A stretch of 6,637 bases of DNA from CALARM01 sp036746235 (GTDB lineage Bacteria > Vulcanimicrobiota > SpSt-956 > JAKJGF01): assembly GCA_036746235.1 (NCBI GenBank), contig DAIOEN010000307.1, positions 1 through 6,637 on the forward strand, in the 5' to 3' direction. The stretch's first letter is position 1. Each line of letters opens with the position of its first letter. Shown piece by piece: positions 1-6,072 of the stretch. The notes beneath the pieces were generated by a model, which was given only the letters and a program-made list of their open reading frames with translations, did no database searches and was not told the DNA's origin. A program made the position numbers and the translations under genes.

Positions 1-105
1 TTATACAGAGCAATAGTAGATGTTTACGGTACCAGCTATGCTACAGGTAAATTTTACGAGATGGGTAATTATCCTGTTAAAATATATAATCTTGCCAGTC
101 AGTAA
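1..105 (+). CDS. Possible 3' end of an unidentified gene (partial)
   Basis: Frame 1 is open from the window edge to a TAA at 103-105 and gives 34 residues ending in KIYNLASQ. The start lies outside the window. The stretch has several aromatic and glycine residues (VYGTSYATGKFYEMGNYP) that would suit a beta-rich fold. It faintly recalls gamma-glutamylcyclotransferase-like sequences, but this is too short to assign and I do not recognise the family. It shares its reading frame with the PHP gene downstream: only the TAA separates them, and all codons from 106 to 135 are open. It could be a real upstream gene tail, an eroded fragment, or chance. Confidence 0.35.
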   Translation, partial: LYRAIVDVYGTSYATGKFYEMGNYPVKIYNLASQ

Positions 106-135
106 TACCCTCTCATAGAACCGGATATTCCAGAT

Positions 136-870
136 ATGATAAGTAAAGCAATGGATTATATAAAAAAAAAAGTCGGGATTACAAAAGGTTCTACCATAAA
201 AATAGATATTCACTGTCATACCTCTCTATATTCAGGCTGTTCCATTCAAACGCCGGAAGATGCAGTTGAAACAGCCATAAGAAGAGGAATTGACGGGATT
301 GTAATAACAGAACATGGTATACTCTGGACCGGAGAAGAACTGGCGAAACTACAGCAGAAATATCCTGACTTTTTGATATTAAACGGTATTGAGTATTCGG
401 CAGAATCTTACGATATGCTCATTTACGGCATACCTGACAATTGCCAGATTCCAAGCTCTCCAAAAATGGATGAAAAAATAAGTAAAGCCAGGATAAAAAC
501 CAGAAATATTTTCGGAAGAATTCCTGATGCGCTGAAAGTAGAACATGTGCTGGATTATTTCGGGAAGCTCGGATGTGCTTTTATCCTTCCACACCCCTTC
601 AGATTTAACACGGAAATGAAGCTATCCATTAAAACCATTAAAAGATTTCATGGAATAGAAGTGGATTCATCCAATTTTCATGATGAAGATAGAGACCTTG
701 CTATGAAGCTGTCACAAAGATATAAAATTCCTGCCGTTACTGCTTCTGACAGTCACAGTACAAAGACTACAGGCCTGTGGTATATAGAAATACCGGAAAT
801 TAAAAATATGAAAGATTTTGTGAGAATAATTAAACAGGGCAAATGGAAACATAAATACAGTGAGCAGTAA
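136..870 (+). CDS. PHP-domain metal-dependent phosphoesterase-like protein
   Basis: This 244-residue, apparently cytoplasmic protein is a stand-alone PHP domain. The family uses a cluster of two or three metal ions for phosphoester hydrolysis; members include histidinol phosphatases and the polymerase III PHP domain. Visible metal-ligand motifs are HxH at H26/H28 (DIHCHTSLYSGCS), TEH at H60, the E86 region (LNGIEYSAE), LPHP at H153, and SDSH at D205/H207, so the site looks complete. Motif I has SGCS where many members have SDG, a variant I believe is common in short stand-alone PHP proteins. The domain starts near residue 21, behind a short lysine-rich N-terminus. The start at 136 is the first ATG after the in-frame TAA at 103, but no clear Shine-Dalgarno precedes it. 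An ATG at 151 is an alternative and loses no motif. The substrate cannot be predicted, and 76 bases containing repeats separate it from the next gene. Confidence 0.85.
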   Translation: MISKAMDYIKKKVGITKGSTIKIDIHCHTSLYSGCSIQTPEDAVETAIRRGIDGIVITEHGILWTGEELAKLQQKYPDFLILNGIEYSAESYDMLIYGIPDNCQIPSSPKMDEKISKARIKTRNIFGRIPDALKVEHVLDYFGKLGCAFILPHPFRFNTEMKLSIKTIKRFHGIEVDSSNFHDEDRDLAMKLSQRYKIPAVTASDSHSTKTTGLWYIEIPEIKNMKDFVRIIKQGKWKHKYSEQ

Positions 871-927
871 TCAGTTATCAGTGATCAGAAAAACTGGTCA
901 CTGGTCACAGGTCACTGGTCACTGATA
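871..927. repeat. Heptamer repeat array with inverted arms
   Basis: The spacer between the PHP and class V PLP genes is almost entirely 7-bp units: TCAGTTA, TCAGTGA, TCAGAAA (871-891), one base, then ACTGGTC, ACTGGTC, ACAGGTC, ACTGGTC, ACTGATA (893-927). The two halves are opposite in orientation. Positions 875-888 (TTATCAGTGATCAG) pair with 915-928 (CTGGTCACTGATAA) as a 14-bp stem with one G-U wobble and a 26-base loop. The array ends two bases before the AAGGAG of the next gene, so a transcript hairpin here could affect translation of that gene. No T-run follows, so it does not look like a simple intrinsic terminator. Confidence 0.85.
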
Positions 928-929
928 AT

Positions 930-935
930 AAGGAG
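930..935 (+). promoter_or_regulatory. Ribosome binding site of the class V PLP gene
   Basis: AAGGAG lies 11 bases before the ATG at 947, slightly long spacing but the only good match. It abuts the 3' arm of the hairpin at 875-928. Confidence 0.65.
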
Positions 936-946
936 TGTAATAATTT

Positions 947-2092
947 ATGGACATAGACAAAATAAGAGCATATTTTCCTCAATTCAAAAAGGTAATTTAC
1001 TTTAATACAGGTTCATCGGGGCCTCTCCCCCTTCCTGTTATAGAAGAAATTATGAGATATGTGGATATAACAAAAAATGAAGGCTCTGCATCTCCTGTTC
1101 TCTATGATGAAATAGGAAAATTGAATTTAAGGCATAAGATTGCAGATTTTTTTAAAGTCACAGAAAGTGAAATATGCCTGACTCACAGTACCTCCGATGG
1201 TCTGGGCATAGTATTTTCAGGAATTGACTGGAAAAAAGGAGACGAAATTGTAGCAGTCTATCCCGAATATATTTCCGGTATGTTAGACTGTCAGAATATT
1301 GAAAAACAATATGGAATAAAGCTAAAAATCGTCAGGACAGACGAAAAAGCCTTCATAGTAGAAGAAAATATAATCAAGGAAATTAACAAAAAAACAAAGC
1401 TTGTCCTTATAAGTCATGTGAACTATCATAACGGTCAGAAGCTGGATTGTAAACAAATATGCAGAGTTGCAAAAGAGCAAAACACCATGGTAGTTATTGA
1501 TGGTGCCCAATCAGTGGGAGCTATGCCTGTAAATATAAGAGATATAGATCCCGATTTTTATGTATTTCCTGCCCAGAAATGGCTCCTCGGAGAAGAAGGT
1601 ATGGGAGGGCTATATGTAAAAAAAGAAGCTTTAAACCACCTGAGACCGGGCCGTATGGGTTATAATTCTGTAGAGAAATTTTCCCCTTCCGAAGGTTTTG
1701 TTCTCCATAAAGGAGCCAGGAGGTTTGAAGTAGGGACTCCATGCAGTGCCTCATATTTTGCTTTCTCTGCCGCACTTGATTTCTACAACATGATCGGTGA
1801 AGAATTTATCTGTTCCAGAATAGAAAAACTTGTGTCTTATCTGAAAGATAAACTTGCAGATATGAAAGGTGTTAATATAATCAGTCCTGCAGAAAAAGAA
1901 AAATCCAGCGGTCTTGTATCTTTTGTAATTCAGGCCATAGATATGAATAATATAGTTACAGATATGTACAAAAGCAAAAAGATTATTATAAGATCCATAC
2001 CCTATCCTGAATGTCTCAGGATTTCAGTACACTACTTCAATACGGAAAAAGAAATTGATATGTTAATAGAAGCTCTTAAAGGTTATATATAA
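947..2092 (+). CDS. Class V aminotransferase-fold PLP enzyme (non-canonical cysteine desulfurase relative)
   Basis: This 381-residue protein has the normal length for fold-type I, class V PLP enzymes (cysteine desulfurases, isopenicillin N epimerase-like and C-S lyase-like proteins). Visible landmarks are the N-terminal FNTGSSGPLP (20-30), HSTSDG at 80-85 for the PLP phosphate, SHVNYHNG with H157, VVIDGAQSVG with D185 (pyridine nitrogen) and Q188, PAQKW with the Schiff-base lysine K211, RFEVGTP at 259-265, and the C-terminal RISVHYFNT with R358. Desulfurases usually have His before the lysine; here it is Gln. The loop that carries the catalytic cysteine in SufS-type desulfurases (RxGxHCA) is missing: the protein runs from IIIRSIPYPE straight into CLRIS. 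A desulfurase role is therefore doubtful; transaminase, lyase or epimerase chemistry is equally possible. It lies 204 bases upstream of the molybdenum hydroxylase genes, in the same direction, which allows but does not prove a link. Confidence 0.88.
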   Translation: MDIDKIRAYFPQFKKVIYFNTGSSGPLPLPVIEEIMRYVDITKNEGSASPVLYDEIGKLNLRHKIADFFKVTESEICLTHSTSDGLGIVFSGIDWKKGDEIVAVYPEYISGMLDCQNIEKQYGIKLKIVRTDEKAFIVEENIIKEINKKTKLVLISHVNYHNGQKLDCKQICRVAKEQNTMVVIDGAQSVGAMPVNIRDIDPDFYVFPAQKWLLGEEGMGGLYVKKEALNHLRPGRMGYNSVEKFSPSEGFVLHKGARRFEVGTPCSASYFAFSAALDFYNMIGEEFICSRIEKLVSYLKDKLADMKGVNIISPAEKEKSSGLVSFVIQAIDMNNIVTDMYKSKKIIIRSIPYPECLRISVHYFNTEKEIDMLIEALKGYI

Positions 2093-2101
2093 GGGTAAAT
2101 G

Positions 2102-2208
2102 GTGAATAGTGAATAACGTCCAATTCTATTCACTATTCACTTTTCACTCTTCACTCTTCACTCTTCACTTTTCACTTTTCACTTTTCACTTTTCACCACT
2201 CACTGATA
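2102..2208. repeat. Heptamer TTCACTN array with inverted partner
   Basis: Two GTGAATA units (2102-2115) face an 11-base loop and then a run of heptamers from 2129 to 2205: TTCACTA, TTCACTT, TTCACTC x3, TTCACTT x4, TTCACCA, CTCACTG. Positions 2102-2115 and 2127-2140 form a perfect 14-bp inverted repeat (GTGAATAGTGAATA against TATTCACTATTCAC). TTTTC follows, so a weak AT-rich terminator for the upstream gene is possible. The array ends in TCACTGATA (2200-2208), the same nine bases that end the array at 919-927. Another GTGAATA is at 2267-2273. Confidence 0.9.
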
Positions 2209-2282
2209 CACACGAAATTTCCCTAAAATTAATGAAGGAAATCTGCTTTTTTCAGTAAATATATATGGTGAATAGTTAAACC

Positions 2283-2288
2283 GGGAGG
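2283..2288 (+). promoter_or_regulatory. Ribosome binding site of the FAD subunit gene
   Basis: GGGAGG sits 8 bases before the ATG at 2297, which supports that start. The 70 or so bases upstream are AT-rich, with a T6 run near 2248 and ATATATAT near 2260, but I see no convincing -35/-10 pair. Confidence 0.7.
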
Positions 2289-2296
2289 GATAAGCT

Positions 2297-3151
2297 ATGA
2301 TAAAAGAATTTTATACACCTACCACAGTAGCAGATGCTCTGAGGATAAAAGAGGAACAGCCTGATTACAGGTTTCTTGCAGGAGGTACTGAAATAAATGC
2401 AAAAGGTTATCCGGGAACACCGGAGAGTATTTCAGGACTTATAAGCCTTGGAAGGCTTGGATTATCAGGAGTAAAAAAAGAAGAAGACAGGTTAGTTATT
2501 TACCCGTTAATAACATTACAACAAATCATAGAAAGGCCGGAGCTTTCCGGAGAGCCTTTTTCTATGATAAAACAGGCTGCTTCAAATGTAAGTAACAGGA
2601 ATGTAAGAAATATGGCAACCCTGGGGGGAAATATTGCTGCATGTAAATCCTGTTCCGATATGATACCCGTACTTCTTGTTATGGATACTTTTCTGGAGAT
2701 TTATTCTTCAGAAGATTTAAAACAGGAAGTACCCCTTTATGAATATATACAGAAAAAAGAAAGGCCTCTTATAACAAAGATAATCGTGCCGTTCCGTAAA
2801 AACTTCCATATTTCCATATGCCGCTATACAAGAACATCGAATGATCTGGCATTAATAAATGTCTGCCTCGGTATGGAACTTGAAGAAGGCATATGTAAAG
2901 ATGCAAGACTGGCCATAGGAGGGGTCTCTGTTACACCTGTCAGGATACCGGAAACGGAAAATTTTCTCAGAGGTCACGAACTTAAAGGCAAATTAATAGA
3001 TTATGCTCCTGAGGTCAGGAAACATCTGGAAAGCCAGATAAGCCCTATTGATGATCTGAGAGGAAAAGGGTGGTTTAAAAAAGAACTTGCCGGTGGTCTT
3101 GTTATACAGGCTCTCTATGAAGCAGCAAAAAAAGGAGGTATTTCCCTGTGA
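2297..3151 (+). CDS. ygfM: Molybdenum hydroxylase FAD-binding subunit (YgfM/XdhB-like)
   Basis: This 284-residue subunit carries the FAD of a xanthine dehydrogenase-family enzyme and accepts electrons from the [2Fe-2S] clusters of its partner. The N-terminal FAD_binding_5-type domain (about 1-165) shows FLAGGTEINA (AGGT at 28-31) and RNMATLGGNIAA (ATLGGN at 107-112), which bind FAD diphosphate in this family. The C-terminal CO-dehydrogenase flavoprotein-type domain (about 170-284) shows SNDLALINV, AIGGVSVTPVR and PIDDLRGKGWFKKELAGGLVIQALY. The last motif resembles the tail of E. coli YgfM as I recall it, so I use that symbol for the subfamily, not as proven orthology. Length is typical. The last 4 bases overlap the next gene, so the pair should be co-transcribed and translationally coupled. 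SCSD at 118-121 replaces the more usual SPAAD-like stretch after ATLGGN. Confidence 0.93.
   Translation: MIKEFYTPTTVADALRIKEEQPDYRFLAGGTEINAKGYPGTPESISGLISLGRLGLSGVKKEEDRLVIYPLITLQQIIERPELSGEPFSMIKQAASNVSNRNVRNMATLGGNIAACKSCSDMIPVLLVMDTFLEIYSSEDLKQEVPLYEYIQKKERPLITKIIVPFRKNFHISICRYTRTSNDLALINVCLGMELEEGICKDARLAIGGVSVTPVRIPETENFLRGHELKGKLIDYAPEVRKHLESQISPIDDLRGKGWFKKELAGGLVIQALYEAAKKGGISL
3131..3138 (+). promoter_or_regulatory. Strong internal ribosome binding site fixing a GTG start
   Basis: AAAGGAGG lies inside the end of the FAD subunit gene, 9 bases before the GTG at 3148. It supports GTG as the true start and the 4-base GTGA overlap (3148-3151) with the upstream stop codon. Confidence 0.85.
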
Positions 3152-5955
3152 AAATAAATATAACATTAAACGGAAAACCTAAAAGACTCGACACAGAAGC
3201 AGGAGAAAGGGTAATAGATCTCCTCAGACGTAACGGCATTCTTTCCGTAAAAAACGGCTGTGACGGTGAAGGTACATGCGGAGCGTGTACAATCCTTCTT
3301 AACGGGAAAGCAGTAAATTCATGTCAGTTACTGTCTCCTCAAATAGACGGATGTGATGTAAGAACATCGGAATCCCTTGCAAAAAACAATCAGCTCCATA
3401 TCATACAGCAGGCATTCCTGGATACGGGAGTGGTTCAATGCGGTTACTGCACACCTGCTATGCTTGTGGCAACACTGGAATTACTGGATAGAAACCCTGA
3501 GCCGTCTGAAGATGATATAAAAGACGGTCTTTCGGGGATTATATGCAGATGTACAGGATACAAACAGATCTTTGATGCCATAGAAGTCGCAGTAAAAAGA
3601 ATGAAAGGCGATAAGGATTATAAAAAGGAATATCCTTCTTTCCGCAAAGATCTCAGAATAGTCGGGAAATCTACTACCAAAGTTGACGGACATCAGTTAC
3701 TCTGTTCTGACCCGAGTTTTGTAGAAGATATGGTAAGGCCTAATTCTCTTTATATAAAAGTTCTTGCAAGTCCTCATGCCCATGCCTTAATAAAAAATAT
3801 AGATATAAGTGAAGCAGAGAAAATGGAAGGTGTGGAATTTATTCTTACCCATGAAAACTGCCCTGATGTGCTTTACGGCTCTGCAGGACAGTGTTATCCT
3901 GAACCATCTCCTTATGACAGAAGGATAATAAATAAAAAAATGAGGTTTGTCGGAGACAGGGTTGCCGCAGTGGCAGCTACATCTGAAAAACTCGCAACAG
4001 AAGCACTGAAAAAAATAAAGGTAGAATATGAAATTCTTCCTGCCATATTATCAATAGAACAGGCTATGAGTGATAATTCAGTTCAGATCCATGATGAAAC
4101 AACGTCTCAGTATTGTTTCCCTGTAGGTCAGGATCTGCCTGAAAACATTGCCGCATCTAATAAAGGCGGCATAGGTGACATAGAAAAAGGGTTTAAAGAA
4201 GCTGATTTCATAATAGAAAGAACCTATAGAACAGGACATATTCAATGCACTCCTCTAGAGCCCCATGTAGTCTATACCTATATGGAAGGCGACAGGCTTG
4301 TAATCAGAGCTTCCACCCAGATACCGTTCCATCTGAGAAGAATAGTCTCAAGAGCAATAGGCTATCCTGAAACGAAGATCCATGTCATTAAAGAAAGGGT
4401 AGGAGGAGGTTTCGGGGTAAAACAGGATATAGTAATGGAAGAACTGGCGGCCTATATAACACTTAAAACAGGGAAACCGGTCTTTTTCCGTTTCACGAGA
4501 CAGGAAGAATTTGTAGCATCCAGGACAAGGCATCCCACTCTGGTAAGAGTCAAAATAGGAGCGAAGAAGGACGGAAAAATTACTGCCATAGATATGAATG
4601 TAAAGGCAGATACAGGAGGTTATGGCCCCCACTGTCTTACAGTTCCAATGAATGCATGTTCCAAAACACTTCCTCTCTTCAGATGTGAAAATATGCATTA
4701 TGATGTTACCGTTTATTATACAAACAATGTAATTGCAGGAGCATATCAGGGATACGGAGCGCCTGCAGGTGCTTTTGCACTTCAGACAGCCGTAGCGGAA
4801 CTTGCCGCAGAAATGAAGGTAGATTATCTGACCCTGATAAGACTCAATCATGTCCGCACAGGTGACAGACTTGAAATATTGAAATGCCTCGGAGAAGGTC
4901 AGGAAGGAATTCCTCAACAGGTAACAAGCTGTGCTCTGAGTGATTGTCTCGACAGAGGAGATTTTTCCATACGATGGGGTAAACCGGAAAAAGGAGAGGC
5001 TCCATATTTGAAAAGAGGAAAAGGTTTTGCAATAATACAGCAGGGTTCCGGACTTCCCGGCCTTGATGCAGCCAATGCAACCATTTATATGCTCGGTGAC
5101 GGTTCTTTCTTCCTCTGTATAGGAGGAGCGGATCTCGGCACAGGCCTTGATACTGTAGCGGTAAAGGTAGCAGCGGAAATACTTATGGTTGATCAGGATA
5201 AAGTCGCAGTAAAAGCAGGAGACACAGATGTAACCCCATTTGATGTAGGCTCTTACGCATCAAGCGGTACATTCTTTACAGGCTCTGCTGCATATAATGC
5301 TGCCCTTGATATGAAGAAAAAGATTTTAGAAGAAAGTGCAAAAATTTTAGATACAACTCCTGACAGGTTAAAACTTGTCTATCCCGGTAAAGTTGTATCC
5401 CCTGAAAAAGAACTTACTTTTTTAGAAATTGCCAGAATAACACAGAGCGGGAAAGGCACAGGACAGATTATAGCAACAGGTGCTTTCACTACAGAGGAAT
5501 CCCCCATACCTTACGGAGCCCATTTTGCGAAGGTGGAAGTAAATGAATTGACAGGCACTGTTAAAGTCAAAGCCTTCCATGCCTATCAGGACTGCGGTAC
5601 GCCGATAAATCCCGATCTGGCTCTCGGGCAGATGTACGGAGCAATTCTGAAAAGTATAGGCCATACACTTTATGAAAAAATGATCTTTGACGAACATGGC
5701 AAATGTCTTAATCCGAATTTCCTTGACTACAAAGTTCCTATGATAAAGGATCTCCCTGAAGATTTTCGTTCCGAACTGGTATTTGTAGATGAAAAACTCG
5801 GCCCATTTGGCGGAAAGTCAATTTCAGAAATTGCCACAAACGGTGCTGCCCCAGCTATAGCGACTGCCATATATGACGCAATAGGCGTATGGGTAAGGGA
5901 ATATCCTTTTACGGCAGAAAAGGTGCTGGAAGCAATAAGAGAGCAGAAAAAATGA
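3148..5955 (+). CDS. xdhD: Fused [2Fe-2S]/molybdopterin subunit of an XdhD-type, probably selenium-associated hydroxylase
   Basis: This 935-residue subunit should bind molybdopterin and hydroxylate a purine or similar heterocycle, sending electrons through two [2Fe-2S] clusters to the FAD subunit. The plant-type ferredoxin domain (1-80) has C38, C44, C47 and C59. The second Fe-S domain (about 85-150) has C98/C101 (QCGYC) and C133/C135 (CRC). The Mo domains follow from about 165: RFVGDRVAAV (266-275), PLEPH (369-373), GGGFGVKQ (419-426), GAYQGYGAP (531-539), GADLGTG (660-666), ASSGT (704-708), DCGTPINP (815-822), and GGKSISE with the presumed catalytic base E894. Length, fusion order and the GAYQGYGAP and KSISEI motifs match E. 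coli XdhD and the selenium-dependent xanthine dehydrogenases as I recall them. E. coli XdhD has lost the Fe-S cysteines; this protein keeps all eight. Gln534 stands where classic xanthine dehydrogenases have a substrate-binding Arg, so the substrate is not certain. No signal peptide is seen, so it is likely cytoplasmic. Maturation genes (selD, yqeB, yqeC, mocA-like) are not in the window. Confidence 0.93.
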   Translation: MKINITLNGKPKRLDTEAGERVIDLLRRNGILSVKNGCDGEGTCGACTILLNGKAVNSCQLLSPQIDGCDVRTSESLAKNNQLHIIQQAFLDTGVVQCGYCTPAMLVATLELLDRNPEPSEDDIKDGLSGIICRCTGYKQIFDAIEVAVKRMKGDKDYKKEYPSFRKDLRIVGKSTTKVDGHQLLCSDPSFVEDMVRPNSLYIKVLASPHAHALIKNIDISEAEKMEGVEFILTHENCPDVLYGSAGQCYPEPSPYDRRIINKKMRFVGDRVAAVAATSEKLATEALKKIKVEYEILPAILSIEQAMSDNSVQIHDETTSQYCFPVGQDLPENIAASNKGGIGDIEKGFKEADFIIERTYRTGHIQCTPLEPHVVYTYMEGDRLVIRASTQIPFHLRRIVSRAIGYPETKIHVIKERVGGGFGVKQDIVMEELAAYITLKTGKPVFFRFTRQEEFVASRTRHPTLVRVKIGAKKDGKITAIDMNVKADTGGYGPHCLTVPMNACSKTLPLFRCENMHYDVTVYYTNNVIAGAYQGYGAPAGAFALQTAVAELAAEMKVDYLTLIRLNHVRTGDRLEILKCLGEGQEGIPQQVTSCALSDCLDRGDFSIRWGKPEKGEAPYLKRGKGFAIIQQGSGLPGLDAANATIYMLGDGSFFLCIGGADLGTGLDTVAVKVAAEILMVDQDKVAVKAGDTDVTPFDVGSYASSGTFFTGSAAYNAALDMKKKILEESAKILDTTPDRLKLVYPGKVVSPEKELTFLEIARITQSGKGTGQIIATGAFTTEESPIPYGAHFAKVEVNELTGTVKVKAFHAYQDCGTPINPDLALGQMYGAILKSIGHTLYEKMIFDEHGKCLNPNFLDYKVPMIKDLPEDFRSELVFVDEKLGPFGGKSISEIATNGAAPAIATAIYDAIGVWVREYPFTAEKVLEAIREQKK

Positions 5956-5956
5956 T

Positions 5957-6026
5957 AGGTGAAGAGTGAAGGGTAAAAAGCGAGCACAGGCGTTTTATAA
6001 AACGCCCTTTGAGGTGAAGAGTGAAG
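5957..6026. repeat. 15-bp direct repeats flanking a palindrome
   Basis: AGGTGAAGAGTGAAG occurs identically at 5957-5971 and 6012-6026. Each copy holds two 7-bp-period GTGAAGN units, the complement of the TTCACTC heptamers at 2102-2208. An 18-bp palindrome lies between the copies. The right copy also forms a 7-bp hairpin, AGTGAAG (6020-6026) with CTTCACT (6035-6041). Confidence 0.8.
5989..6010 (+). terminator. Putative intrinsic terminator of the hydroxylase genes
   Basis: GGCGTTTTATAAAACGCC (5989-6006) is a perfect 18-bp palindrome, 33 bases after the xdhD-like stop. As RNA it would give a GGCGTTT/AAACGCC stem with a short loop, followed by CTTTG. The position suits termination, but the U-run is short, so efficiency may be modest. 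A dimeric protein-binding operator for the following lipoprotein gene is an alternative reading. Confidence 0.5.
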
Positions 6027-6072
6027 AATAGTTGCTTCACTAAAATTATAACATTGAAAGGCGGTTCTATTT

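Noticed and set aside
947..2092. Canonical SufS/NifS cysteine desulfurase
   Set aside because: The catalytic-cysteine loop is missing before the C-terminal RISVHYFNT motif, and Gln precedes the Schiff-base lysine in place of His.
2129..2205. CRISPR-like tandem repeat
   Set aside because: Units are 7 bp and contiguous with no spacers, so this is a simple tandem repeat.
4348..4917. 189-residue minus-strand open frame inside the hydroxylase gene
   Set aside because: It is antisense to a highly conserved, motif-complete coding region. Its translation is rich in Cys, Tyr and Phe and shows no domain, which is typical of a shadow frame.
3148..5955. CO dehydrogenase large subunit (CoxL)
   Set aside because: The CoxL active-site loop with a cysteine (AYRCSFR) is absent; GAYQGYGAP is found instead, and the Fe-S domains are fused to the Mo domain.
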